From the NCBI GenBank assembly GCA_039208045.1, contig JBCCRH010000001.1, forward strand, positions 1 through 54,361: DNA of 54,361 nucleotides, written 5' to 3'. A program made the translations under genes and the position numbers. Positions 9,622-17,719 of this stretch are shown one piece after another. The notes beneath the pieces were generated by a model, which was not told the DNA's origin, did not search any database, and worked only from the letters and a program-made list of their open reading frames with translations. This DNA is from JBCCRH01 sp039208045 (GTDB lineage Bacteria; Bacteroidota; Bacteroidia; Chitinophagales; Saprospiraceae). How positions within the stretch are numbered: position 1 is the stretch's first letter; each line of letters begins with the position of its first letter.

Positions 9622-9884
9622 TATGCTTATCTAGTAGTTTAGTCAGTGGCTGACAAAATAAGAAAAAAGGGCGTATAAAATAAAAGTCCATTCTTTTGAA
9701 TAAATAAAAGAAATCAAATACCTTCAGTCCCCATATTTACATGAATTTACAAAGACTTATGAAACGAGCATGATTTTGTTTAATCACAATATCACCCAAG
9801 GATATGATTAAAGAAAATACATGCGAGTTCCTGAATGTATTTCAATTTTTTGCAGCTTGACTGCAAGCAAAAAATTTCAAACAG
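9622..9884. other. Divergent intergenic region with leader of the AGCS symporter gene
   Basis: This AT-rich stretch separates the divergent sigma-factor and symporter genes. A possible plus-strand promoter is TTTG at 9695-9698, 20 bases, then TACCTTC at 9719-9725, a partial match to the Bacteroidota TTTG-N20-TAnnTTTG pattern. Close to the symporter start are two overlapping inverted repeats that cannot both form: TTGCAG/CTGCAA (9850-9855 with 9861-9866) and AATTTTTTGC/GCAAAAAATT (9844-9853 with 9867-9876). No small gene is visible. Confidence 0.4.
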
Positions 9885-11432
9885 ATGAAAAAACTTCTTC
9901 TTTTGGCACTGAGTTTGCTCGGTGTTCCTGTACTGATGTTTGCCCAAGATGAAGGGGGCATTGACCAAGCGATCAACGCTGTTTTTGAACCACTCACGGC
10001 TGCCATTGAAGCCGTTGTATTCTTCACGGTTCCAATAGGCTCTCTAGAAGTTCCATTTGTATTAATCTGGCTAATTGCCGGTGCAATGTTCTTCACCGTC
10101 TATATGCGATTCGTCAATTTCACAGCCTTCAAACACGCCATTGATGTGGTACGTGGTAAGTATGACAATCCAGATGACCACGGCGAAGTTTCGCATTTTC
10201 AGGCCCTAACGGCAGCCCTTTCGGGTACTGTAGGGGTTGGAAATATTGCGGGGGTAGCTATCGCGGTTTCATTGGGTGGCCCTGGTGCTACCTTCTGGAT
10301 GATTGTTGCGGGGATATTTGGTATGGCTTCCAAATTTGTAGAATGTTCCCTTGGGGTAATGTATCGAAATATCAATGCCGATGGCTCGGTATCAGGTGGG
10401 CCGATGTACTACCTCGAAAAAGGATTTGCAGAAAAGGGAGGCGTCTGGACTGGTGTTGGCAAGGTACTCGCCGTACTTTTTGCCATTGCTTGTATAGGTG
10501 GTTCTTTCGGTGGTGGTAATATGGTACAAATTAACCAAGCTACCCAGCAATTTATCGATGTAACAGGAGGTGCCGAAACGGGAATCATGGCGGGTAGAGG
10601 CTGGATGTTTGGCGTGGCGATGGCCGCTGTAGTAGCAGTGATCATTATTGGTGGAATCAAGTCTATCGCAAAAGTAACGGATAAGGTCGTGCCCTTTATG
10701 GTTGGTATCTATATCTTAGGAGCCTTGATGGTACTAGGTTATCATGTGGCTGATATTCCTGCTGCTTTTGGCCAAATCTTTTCGGGTGCCTTTTCAGCAG
10801 ATGCCATGTATGGTGGTTTCATTGGCGTATTAATTCTGGGTTTTAGAAGAGCTGCTTTTTCTAACGAAGCAGGAATTGGTTCGGCTTCGATTGCACACTC
10901 TGCTGTAAAAACAGATGAGCCTATCTCTGAAGGGGTCGTTGCGCTCTTGGAGCCATTTATTGATACCGTGGTGATTTGTACGATGACTGCTTTGGTCATT
11001 GTCATTACCAATTATGGAGGATATGGCGCTGAGTATGCCTTAAATAATGGGGAAGAAATGGGTGGTATTTCACTAACTTCTTCTGCTTTCGAATCGGTAT
11101 TGAGCTGGTTCCCTACCGTTCTTTCTATTGCAGTAATCTTATTCGCTCTATCTACGATGGTTTCTTGGTCGTACTACGGCCTTAAGGCATGGACGTACCT
11201 ATTTGGCGAAAGCAAAACCATGGAGATTGTCTACAAAATCATTTTCTGCCTTTTTGTCATCGTTGGTGCTTCCATGAGTTTAGGTGCTGTATTTGGCTTT
11301 GGCGATGCGATGATCTTTGCGATGTGTTTCCCGAATATCTTCGGTCTGTATTTCTTGATTCCAAACGTACGCCGAGCGTACGATGATTATATGAGAAGAG
11401 TGAAGAATGGGGAGATTGCTCGGACAGGCTAA
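9885..11432 (+). CDS. Alanine/glycine:cation symporter (AGCS family)
   Basis: 515 residues, an inner-membrane sodium- or proton-coupled amino-acid carrier with about 10-11 transmembrane segments. Family signatures include HFQALTAALSGTVGVGNIAG (near 105-125, the conserved substrate/sodium site) and RRAAFSNEAGIGSASIAHSA (near 315-340). The first 20 residues look like a signal peptide (LLLLALSLLGVPVLMFAQ), a pattern seen in many Bacteroidota AGCS proteins, which places the following helix with its N-terminus outside. Substrate is probably alanine and/or glycine. It is monocistronic: a strong hairpin with a T-run follows at 11465 and the next gene is convergent. Confidence 0.93.
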   Translation: MKKLLLLALSLLGVPVLMFAQDEGGIDQAINAVFEPLTAAIEAVVFFTVPIGSLEVPFVLIWLIAGAMFFTVYMRFVNFTAFKHAIDVVRGKYDNPDDHGEVSHFQALTAALSGTVGVGNIAGVAIAVSLGGPGATFWMIVAGIFGMASKFVECSLGVMYRNINADGSVSGGPMYYLEKGFAEKGGVWTGVGKVLAVLFAIACIGGSFGGGNMVQINQATQQFIDVTGGAETGIMAGRGWMFGVAMAAVVAVIIIGGIKSIAKVTDKVVPFMVGIYILGALMVLGYHVADIPAAFGQIFSGAFSADAMYGGFIGVLILGFRRAAFSNEAGIGSASIAHSAVKTDEPISEGVVALLEPFIDTVVICTMTALVIVITNYGGYGAEYALNNGEEMGGISLTSSAFESVLSWFPTVLSIAVILFALSTMVSWSYYGLKAWTYLFGESKTMEIVYKIIFCLFVIVGASMSLGAVFGFGDAMIFAMCFPNIFGLYFLIPNVRRAYDDYMRRVKNGEIARTG

Positions 11433-11452
11433 TTCTTAGTTCTATTGATTGA

Positions 11453-12187
11453 TTACCCATCTTTCCTTTGCTCACTTCGACTACGCTCTGTGAGCAAAGG
11501 AATTTTTTTTCTAAAAAGCTGCAACAAATTTCCATCGATCCAGCGATGAGGGGTAGGTGGGTATTTTTGTACAATAGCATACCAGAGAATCCCCAGCAGG
11601 ATACCAAGGAGTGCTCCTGCAAGAATGTCTTCTAAGAAATGCTGTACTAAATAGACTCTGGATATACCCACTATAATAGCGATAACAGCAAACAACGGGC
11701 CAGTGAAACGCTTCCAGGGCGAGCAGAGGGCGGCGTAGGTCAAAAGTGTAAAACCAGACATGGTGTGGCCAGAGGGAAAACTGGTGGGGCCTGCATTAAG
11801 CACGATGCCTTCTACTACTTGAATTTGATCCATCAGATCGAGATCGGAGAAGTAGGCGAATGGGCGCGGAGCAGCGAATATTTTTTTCAAAGAAAAGCTC
11901 ACGATAGATACAGAAAGTCCAATAAGCGGCAGGACTAGTGCATATCGGTACCGATAGCATAGAAAAATACCAAGAATAGCGAAGTAGCCCTTCTCTTCGC
12001 CTAGCTGCGTACCATAGGTAAAGAATATATCCCCAAAGTAGCTACGATGATCGCTAAAAAAATAGATACCCTCCCCTTTATCGAGGACGATAATCAAACC
12101 CGCTACGATCAGCAGGTAGAGCAAACACAATAAGAAAAACCACTGATTTTCACGGTATAGGCGGAGCAGAAACGGCTGTTGCTTCAT
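11453..12187 (-). CDS. PAP2-family membrane phosphatase
   Basis: 244 residues with five to six transmembrane helices and all three acid-phosphatase motifs: KKIFAAPRP (C1, near 130), PSGHT (C2, near 160) and SRVYLVQHFLEDILAG (C3, near 195; catalytic His in SRxxxxxHxxxD). The family removes phosphate from membrane lipids such as undecaprenyl pyrophosphate, phosphatidate or lipid A; the exact substrate cannot be told. It begins 14 bases after the LptF/G-type gene, so the two probably form an operon and a role in envelope lipid or LPS carrier recycling is plausible. The last ~15 codons coincide with the convergent gene's terminator hairpin and look like a coding extension into a repeat. Confidence 0.87.
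   Translation of the reverse strand: MKQQPFLLRLYRENQWFFLLCLLYLLIVAGLIIVLDKGEGIYFFSDHRSYFGDIFFTYGTQLGEEKGYFAILGIFLCYRYRYALVLPLIGLSVSIVSFSLKKIFAAPRPFAYFSDLDLMDQIQVVEGIVLNAGPTSFPSGHTMSGFTLLTYAALCSPWKRFTGPLFAVIAIIVGISRVYLVQHFLEDILAGALLGILLGILWYAIVQKYPPTPHRWIDGNLLQLFRKKIPLLTERSRSEQRKDG
11465..11510 (+). terminator. Rho-independent terminator of the AGCS gene, inside the 3' end of the convergent PAP2 gene
   Basis: An 11-bp perfect stem, CCTTTGCTCAC pairing with GTGAGCAAAGG, with a 14-nt loop is followed directly by AATTTTTTTT. It begins 33 bases after the symporter stop. The whole hairpin also encodes the last residues of the minus-strand PAP2 protein (TERSRSE), so one sequence serves as coding DNA on one strand and terminator on the other. 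Confidence 0.75.
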
Positions 12188-12201
12188 TGATCTTATTCGT
12201 A

Positions 12202-13884
12202 CTACCCTTGCGCAGGGACTACTTTTGTTTTTTGTTTCTTCTTAAACAGCTTAGAAAAGAAGGCCGTGATACGGTCTACATTCACCAATTTCGAATCGTT
12301 CATCGCCTTGACTGTCAAGAACAACCCGATTGGAAATAAGACGGCACATGGAATCCAAGCAGCTACTGCTGCGGGCAGCACAAAGCTTTCGGCAATTTTA
12401 CGGCAGAAAATCGTCAACACGATAAACAGCATAAAAAAGATGATCGAAATCAAAATAGGATACCCAAAGCCTCCCTTACGGATAATAGCCCCCATGGGGG
12501 CTCCAATAAATAAAAAGATAAAGCATACCAATGCCATACTGTACTTAGTGTGTAGCTGATAGATATGCTTAACTTTCGACTCCGCCATCCGATCAAGTGT
12601 ACGCGTGGCCGATTCTGATTGGTTGTGTAGGCTTCGCGCAAATGTTTTCGCTTTTCCGAGGATACGAGCATGATCCAAGGTAGGGAACGTTTGCAAAAAA
12701 CTCTGAATAGTATCGAGCTGATCCGTATTGAGTTGTGCAATAGGCTTTGGCCCAGCACTTTTCCGCCTTGCATCAGCTATTTTCTTATTGATACGCTTAT
12801 TTTGATCGAGTTTTTGTTCTTTTTCTAAGTCACTTAATATGGAATCAACTTCAGATGGATTATCATATCTGGCACGCACTTTCTCGATCATCGTCCCTTT
12901 CTTTCGATTGGGCTTAGGCTTGTTCTCTTTATAGGTTGCTTTGGCCACTTGAGCAGTACTATCTAGCTGACTAGAGTCTTGCCGCATAAAATAAAAATAG
13001 GAAGCCATTCCAGCGTGCATGGATGCTTTTCGATCTTCAATCTTTGCGCTAATGGAATCTACTGCTACGCGCAGCTGCCCGGTGGAGAGCATCGAACGGT
13101 TTTGTTTGAACAGGTCTTCATTGGTTCGGTTCAGCTCAAATTCCCCCAAGTCAAACACTTTTTGCCACGATTTGAAATTGGTGCGAATAAAAGGATAATT
13201 CGCATCCTTACCATAGCCACTGGGCTTCGTTTCTATGTATTGGTGGCCATCTCGCAGATTCATAATAAAATACTTCCCCTCGCCTGCTAAAAACATCTCC
13301 CCATCCTGAGCCATAATCTGGCTTAGACGCCCCTGTGTTGCATCAGCATGATCGTAAATGAGAATATCACCAATAGAACGGTTATCCGTTTCTTTTTGCC
13401 CAATATGAATCGCATAGCCATCAAAGTCGTCATTAAAAACCCCAGGATCAAGGCGCAAAGCGGGCTTTTGCCGCTGGATATCATACATGCGAGAACCAAA
13501 CTTCAAATTGGCAATCGGCTCCAAACTATTCGAAGAATAATAAGAAAACAAGCTCGCCCCTCCCGCAAAGAACATCATCGGGAGCATAATCCGCCACAGC
13601 GGTACCCCAGCAGACTTAAAGCTAGCTAGCTCATAGCGCTCCGCCAGATTCCCCAGCACCATAACTGACGAGATCAAAATCGCCAACGGCAAGGCCATAG
13701 GGATCAAGGTAACACTCTTGTAGGCCATCAATTCTACCAACAAAAATAACCCCAGTCCTTTACCCGCAATGTCATCAATATACAACCACAATATCTGCAT
13801 CAGTAGCACAAACATCGCGATCATAAAGGTGACGATAAACGGGGGTACAAAACTTTGAATAAGTAATTTATCTATTTGCTTCAT
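12202..13884 (-). CDS. LptF/LptG-type permease of the lipopolysaccharide transporter
   Basis: 560 residues of the YjgP/YjgQ family. Three transmembrane helices lie in the first ~130 residues (starting IDKLLIQSFVPPFIVTFMIA), followed by a large periplasmic beta-jellyroll and three helices near the C-terminus (ALVCFIFLFIGAPMGAIIRK region onward). LptF and LptG form the membrane part of the LptB2FG ABC transporter that extracts LPS from the inner membrane. The protein is about 200 residues longer than E. coli LptF because of a charged, coiled-coil-like insertion (about 250-400), common in Bacteroidota versions. It is the first gene of a pair with the PAP2 phosphatase. Confidence 0.88.
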   Translation of the reverse strand: MKQIDKLLIQSFVPPFIVTFMIAMFVLLMQILWLYIDDIAGKGLGLFLLVELMAYKSVTLIPMALPLAILISSVMVLGNLAERYELASFKSAGVPLWRIMLPMMFFAGGASLFSYYSSNSLEPIANLKFGSRMYDIQRQKPALRLDPGVFNDDFDGYAIHIGQKETDNRSIGDILIYDHADATQGRLSQIMAQDGEMFLAGEGKYFIMNLRDGHQYIETKPSGYGKDANYPFIRTNFKSWQKVFDLGEFELNRTNEDLFKQNRSMLSTGQLRVAVDSISAKIEDRKASMHAGMASYFYFMRQDSSQLDSTAQVAKATYKENKPKPNRKKGTMIEKVRARYDNPSEVDSILSDLEKEQKLDQNKRINKKIADARRKSAGPKPIAQLNTDQLDTIQSFLQTFPTLDHARILGKAKTFARSLHNQSESATRTLDRMAESKVKHIYQLHTKYSMALVCFIFLFIGAPMGAIIRKGGFGYPILISIIFFMLFIVLTIFCRKIAESFVLPAAVAAWIPCAVLFPIGLFLTVKAMNDSKLVNVDRITAFFSKLFKKKQKTKVVPAQG

Positions 13885-13987
13885 ATCTACTTCCGATACA
13901 CTACGATAGCGAATATAGTTGCGAAAGTACTACGATTCTGGCAAAGGCAAAACTGAAGGAGCGTTAATCGAAGGTTAATAGACCATT

Positions 13988-14854
13988 TCATACTGTTGAG
14001 CCGTTCTCTAGATCACGGATGACGGAGCGAACCATATTGAGCTTGGATAAGGAACCCAGAGAAGTAATACGTATAAACCAGTCTTCCTTCAGTTGAAGGG
14101 TCTTAAAGATTTGCTGGGCGTTTTGCCCTTTTCGGTATTCGATAGCTACTTTTCCAAAAAAATCTTCGAGGAACTGTAGTTTTTGTTGCAGCTTTTTCTT
14201 TCCGTCTTGCAGCTTAGGGTTATGGCTACAAAGAAGCGCCCCAAAATCGAGTTGTAGTACATTTCTGATAGAAATGATTCCGGTAGCCATACTTTCATAG
14301 TCGATAAAGTAGCTGATGTAAGAATTGAGGAAGAGATCAGCCGAAAAAAGCCAGCCGCGAGTGGGTTCGTGTAAGGCCAGCATATCCGGGGCGTGCCCGG
14401 GTATGGGGATCAGGTCAAAGTGAAAATTGGGCGTTTTTAAAGTGGACTCAATGGGCGTGATGCCATCAAATGGAGGTCGGTCGCCCCAAACGAGGTGCTG
14501 CGCAGGGCTGATCGCTGGTGGCTTACGCATAATTTCTTGGCAGAGCGCAGAGCCATAGACTGGACAGTCGAAATGTTCTTTTAGAAGCGCCACATTCCCA
14601 GTGTGATCCTCATGGTAGTGGGTAATAAAGATTTGCTCCACTTTCAACTCTTGAAGCTGCGCTAAAACCTCCTTTTGCATCTTCCGCTGTCCTGTGTCAA
14701 TCAGTAAGCCATCTACAAAAAATACACCTGCGAATAGCGTGGGCCGTTTGAAGGAGTGTACCCCAAATTGATACAGCTCAATTTCTTCGAAAGTGAAAGC
14801 TTTAACCGTTCTCAATACATGCAGTATTTTAATAGATGCACCGCTCAGGAGCAT
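13988..14854 (-). CDS. MBL-fold metallo-hydrolase
   Basis: 288 residues with the metallo-beta-lactamase zinc motif THYHEDHTGN (HxHxDH, near residue 79-88), a following IPIPGHAPDM His (near 150), an Asp in LFSADLFLNS and a late His in LCSHNP. This is the hydrolase branch of the superfamily; substrate unknown. The apparent ATG overlaps the end of the upstream DUF1080 gene by 26 bases; the conserved part starts only at about residue 18 (KAFTFEEIELYQFGVHSF), so a downstream non-ATG start is possible. It is the last gene of a three-gene minus-strand operon with DUF1080 and an AlkC-like glycosylase. Confidence 0.85.
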   Translation of the reverse strand: MLLSGASIKILHVLRTVKAFTFEEIELYQFGVHSFKRPTLFAGVFFVDGLLIDTGQRKMQKEVLAQLQELKVEQIFITHYHEDHTGNVALLKEHFDCPVYGSALCQEIMRKPPAISPAQHLVWGDRPPFDGITPIESTLKTPNFHFDLIPIPGHAPDMLALHEPTRGWLFSADLFLNSYISYFIDYESMATGIISIRNVLQLDFGALLCSHNPKLQDGKKKLQQKLQFLEDFFGKVAIEYRKGQNAQQIFKTLQLKEDWFIRITSLGSLSKLNMVRSVIRDLENGSTV

Positions 14855-15689
14855 CCTTCACATAATAGTCCTTGTAGTTTTTTGCCTTTTTATCCATACA
14901 GCCACATAAATCGAGTAATTCAATCGATTTGAACTCCGTCAAGTGCGACTCTGCCTGAATGGCAATATAGCCTTCTGTCATGGGCGTTCCAGCAATGATC
15001 TGAGTGGTATCTAGCCCTTTTAGCTCTCCTCCAATTACTGGCTTAATATACGAAAGCACGGTATCCCCCTCAACAATATGGTGAATCACCGAGTCTCCCA
15101 AGACCAACGCTTCTACTTCCACCCACTGATCCCCATGAAAGGTAGGCCCCTTATAAAAATCCGTACAATGGGTGGTGTACAAGGTATCGCCGACTACCAC
15201 ATGGCACCCAGGCGTACACAAATTACCAGTGGGCCGCTCTCCGCTCCCCTTTCCTCCAAGCAATTGAAACTCAATAGACACCGGAAATTCCTGCTCTAAG
15301 CCCATCGACTCTACCGACTGGCAGTGCAGCATCAACCCATTATTGGCGAAAGCCCAGTCCGCTCCCCCTGGCGTACCCTCCAAGCCCATACGATAGATTG
15401 CACGAAGGCGATAGTGAGAGTAGGGCGTCTTGTAGAACAAATGCCCAAATTCATTGCGGAAAGTATCATATTCAGAATAAGATACTTGCAATAGACTATC
15501 GCTTACGCGAAAAGTGCTGCGGTAATTTTCTCCTTTGGGAAAGCCCGTAAATTTGGGCGTCCAATCGGCTAGATCATTACCATTAAACAATGGAATCCAC
15601 TCTTCTTGCTTGGTAGAGTCAGAGGAGGTTCTGGTAGTCACATAAATGGTAATTCCAGCTAAAACCAAGGTAAAAATCAATAAACGCAT
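14829..15689 (-). CDS. DUF1080 (3-keto-disaccharide hydrolase-like) secreted protein
   Basis: 286 residues. An N-terminal hydrophobic helix (2-18) acts as signal or anchor. It is followed by a concanavalin-like DUF1080 domain recognised from WIPLFNGNDLADWTPKFTG, FGHLFYKTPYSHYRLRAIYR and the LLGGKGSGERPTGNLCTPG loop. Some DUF1080 proteins hydrolyse 3-keto-glycosides, others are uncharacterised, so the activity here is inferred. The C-terminus CGCMDKKAKNYKDYYVK, ending in CIY, is a Cys-rich tail that resembles the calcium-binding-like Cys/Asp/Asn-Tyr repeats of Bacteroidota surface proteins. It probably acts in the periplasm or at the surface. Confidence 0.85.
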   Translation of the reverse strand: MRLLIFTLVLAGITIYVTTRTSSDSTKQEEWIPLFNGNDLADWTPKFTGFPKGENYRSTFRVSDSLLQVSYSEYDTFRNEFGHLFYKTPYSHYRLRAIYRMGLEGTPGGADWAFANNGLMLHCQSVESMGLEQEFPVSIEFQLLGGKGSGERPTGNLCTPGCHVVVGDTLYTTHCTDFYKGPTFHGDQWVEVEALVLGDSVIHHIVEGDTVLSYIKPVIGGELKGLDTTQIIAGTPMTEGYIAIQAESHLTEFKSIELLDLCGCMDKKAKNYKDYYVKDAPERCIY

Positions 15690-15717
15690 AGCGTAAGGTT
15701 TGTGTCTCCTTAAAGCA

Positions 15718-16824
15718 CTAAGTTAAGAGATCAAATTCAAGTTTTGCTACTTCTACTCCATTTAAAATGATGGCTAGCGCGTGCGGGCCAGGGTAGTACT
15801 TGCGTGTAGAAATAGGTTTGAAATGCTGCTGGCGCTCGATATGCTCTGTCGTATCAGCCTTCATCTCTCGCTCTGCTATTTTGAATACTTTTCGGTTGTG
15901 TTGCCCATTGGCCTTTAGATAATATACACCACATTCAAGGCGAATCAGAGCAGGTTTATTCGCCTTATTTTGCAGTATAAATTCATAGGGTAAGTACTCC
16001 CCTACTTGCACCACTTTCGTGGAAAGCGCAAACGCAGATACTTCCAGTTCATCCAGCGCGCTATATCCAAACAAGGCCAAAGCTTCCGGATGCCCCTGCT
16101 TGAGCAAAGTGCGGCTCCCGTGCTTGATAATGCGATCAGTCAATGCAGATTGATGGTTCCATGCGCTAAAGGTTTGCAGCACCACATCAGGATGATCTTT
16201 GGCAATATCATTAAAATTATTAGCCACACTCCGCCGCACGTATTCGGAAGCGTCTTCCTTTAGTTTTGTCAAAATTGGTAGCAACGGCCTAGGGTCTTTT
16301 TTCAGCGGCGGCAGGGCCATCGCCCAAGGCAAGCGCGGGCGCGACCCCTCGCTGGCCAAACGCCGCACATGCTCGCTTTCATGCTGCGTCCATTCCAACA
16401 TTTGCGCCAGCATCCCCTCTTGATCTTGCAGGATGAAAGGCCTTACGGCAAATTCACAGCTGGTGTAAGAAGTGATTTGCTCAAAGAGTTGTGCGGCCAG
16501 CTTGGGGTATGCCAAGCCATGCTTCTCAATGTAATCTGGCAAGTACATCCCCTCTAGTGACGCTTGCGCTAATGGCCCTTTTCGCAATGCTTCCGTCAGG
16601 GCCAGCAGTTGGGGGGCTGCTTTCGCAAAATCAGCATCCAAATACTGCGCCAGTATAGATCGGATATGGTACATCCGTTCTTTGAGTTCGAGTGTATCCC
16701 ACTCTGGCGTAAATACAGCTTTCAGAAAGGTGGCAGACTCCACCTTCGGCACCACCTTTTGCAGCGCTGCTGCAAGCGTTTGAAGGTAGTCTTCCGAATA
16801 CAAGTACTTTAAAGGCTTTGGCAT
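15718..16824 (-). CDS. AlkC/AlkD-superfamily DNA alkylation repair glycosylase
   Basis: 368 residues, predicted to be a non-base-flipping DNA glycosylase built of HEAT-like helical repeats (about 1-250). The pattern HESEHVRRLASEGSRPRLPW and the following EDASEYVRRSVANNFNDIAK are diagnostic of this superfamily. The last ~110 residues (from about 255, SAFALSTKVVQVGEYLPYEF) form an Ig-like beta-sandwich, an arrangement known for AlkC, which removes alkylated bases such as 3-methylcytosine. The AlkC assignment rests on that domain order; the lesion specificity is inferred. It is the first gene of an operon with DUF1080 and MBL-fold genes, which offers no obvious functional link. Confidence 0.82.
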   Translation of the reverse strand: MPKPLKYLYSEDYLQTLAAALQKVVPKVESATFLKAVFTPEWDTLELKERMYHIRSILAQYLDADFAKAAPQLLALTEALRKGPLAQASLEGMYLPDYIEKHGLAYPKLAAQLFEQITSYTSCEFAVRPFILQDQEGMLAQMLEWTQHESEHVRRLASEGSRPRLPWAMALPPLKKDPRPLLPILTKLKEDASEYVRRSVANNFNDIAKDHPDVVLQTFSAWNHQSALTDRIIKHGSRTLLKQGHPEALALFGYSALDELEVSAFALSTKVVQVGEYLPYEFILQNKANKPALIRLECGVYYLKANGQHNRKVFKIAEREMKADTTEHIERQQHFKPISTRKYYPGPHALAIILNGVEVAKLEFDLLT

Positions 16825-16904
16825 TTATGTTCTACTTTTAAACAAGTTTAGAAAATTACTGGAACTTTTTTACCCCAAACGCTTTTTTAGCATTCAGAAA
16901 GGTG

Positions 16905-16912
16905 TATATTTG
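16905..16912 (+). promoter_or_regulatory. Bacteroidota -7 element upstream of tRNA-Arg
   Basis: TATATTTG is an exact TAnnTTTG match 32 bases before the tRNA 5' end, with a T-rich stretch (16883-16888) where the -33 element would lie. Spacing predicts a short tRNA leader. Confidence 0.55.
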
Positions 16913-16944
16913 CATCCGCAATCGACACTAGATGTCTTGCAAAT

Positions 16945-17018
16945 GGCTCCGTAGCTTAATTGGATAGAGTACTTGACTACGGATCAAGAGGTTCCAGGTT
17001 CGAGTCCTGGCGGAGTCA
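16945..17018 (+). tRNA. tRNA-Arg (anticodon ACG)
   Basis: A complete 74-nt cloverleaf can be drawn. The 7-bp acceptor stem is GGCTCCG/CGGAGTC with one G-T pair, the D-arm is GCTT...GAGT, the anticodon stem is CTTGA/TCAAG around loop CTACGGA (anticodon ACG, read as inosine after modification), and the T-arm is CCAGG/CCTGG with loop TTCGAGT. The discriminator is A and CCA is not encoded. This tRNA reads CGN arginine codons. The sequence immediately 3' is a tandem array that repeats its last 17 bases. Confidence 0.93.
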
Positions 17019-17276
17019 CTACTTATTCCTCACAAGCGACGTAGACAGGACGAGAAGTTTGGCCCGATCACCATCGGGCAGTCCTGGCGGAGTCACCACT
17101 TCTTCCTTACGAGCGACGCAGACAGGACGAGAAGTTTAGCCCGATCACCATCGGGCAGTCCTGGCGGATTCACAAAATTCTTTTTGACGCAGACAGGACG
17201 AGAAGTTTAGCCCGATCAATTATCGGGCAGTCCTGACGGAGTCACCACTTTTCCATCACTAGCGACATAGGCAGGA
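17003..17276 (+). repeat. Tandem ~75-bp array repeating the tRNA-Arg 3' end with nested hairpins
   Basis: After the tRNA there are three full units and a stub. Recognisable cores are at 17035-17097, 17112-17173, 17186-17246 and 17261-17276 (partial). Each begins AGCGACG(T/C)AGACAGGAC, contains GCCCGATCACCATCGGGC (or a close variant) and ends in AGTCCTGGCGGAGTCAC, which equals the last bases of the tRNA gene (17003-17019). The outer CAGGAC/GTCCTG and inner GCCCGAT/ATCGGGC pairs give each unit a two-part hairpin. The spacer after the tRNA also matches the spacer after each unit, so the tRNA end itself is the first repeat end. No integrase or transposase gene is nearby. Confidence 0.85.
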
Positions 17277-17330
17277 TAAAACCTAGCTCCATCCACTATT
17301 CTCATAGCCTATATACACAAATTCCTGCAC

Positions 17331-17360
17331 TATTGTCCTGTAGGGACAAACAGTCTATAA
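17331..17360 (+). repeat. Dispersed short repeat with TGTCC/GGACA inverted arms, copy 1
   Basis: The core TGTCCTGTAGGGACA, followed by AAACAGTCTATAAC, is found again on the opposite strand at 32938-32978 with similar flanking bases (there with an extra 8-base TGCTGTCC insertion). The shared flanks make this a repeat and not only a chance palindrome. Confidence 0.5.
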
Positions 17361-17615
17361 CACAACTTAGCACCCACCAGAAGCGCCCGACGCAGTTGGG
17401 CAGCCTGCCGATCTCAGATAGTATTGTGAATTCCTTACCACCATATCAACTTGCAATATATTTTCAACTATAAAAGTGTATCTTGTTAGTAGTTCATTTG
17501 CTAGTCTAGGCAAATGCAATTGACATATGAAAAACATATAAAAAGCTACCGATCAGTGAGTTGACTGACATGAGAAAAATTGAAAGAACAATACTTTCAG
17601 ATAGAATAAATTTTT

Positions 17616-17700
17616 TGTAATAAAAACAAGTTTTAGGGCAACGCGGATTACAAATCCACTTAGCACGGGCCTAGCTTCACGAAAAAAGCTTAGCCATTGC
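17616..17700 (+). repeat. ~80-bp palindromic dispersed repeat, copy A
   Basis: It follows the order TAAGTTTTA-like edge, GGGC, CGCGGATTACAAATCCAC, TTAGCACGGGCC, AGCTT and a GAAAAAAGCTTAGC edge, in the same orientation as the copy at 46.26 kb and inverted relative to 20.54 and 25.37 kb. It lies 20 bases before the next gene and is the most diverged of the four full copies, with mismatches in the outer stem. Confidence 0.75.
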
Positions 17701-17719
17701 AAGTCAAATCAGATAACAG

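Larger units (their letters stand above)
17277..17719. other. Non-coding region carrying two dispersed repeats
   Basis: About 440 bases without a credible gene. It contains a TGTCC/GGACA inverted repeat (17334-17348) that recurs at 32.95 kb, a GCCCGACGCAGTTGGGC hairpin (17386-17402), and from 17616 a copy of the ~80-bp palindromic repeat. The rest is AT-rich with nothing recognisable. Confidence 0.6.

Noticed and set aside
17003..17276. Integron attC array
   Set aside because: The hairpin units lack GTTRRRY/RYYYAAC ends, no cassettes lie between them and no integrase gene is visible.
17003..17276. CRISPR array
   Set aside because: Unit ends and spacers are all homologous to one another, with no variable spacers, and there are no cas genes in the window.
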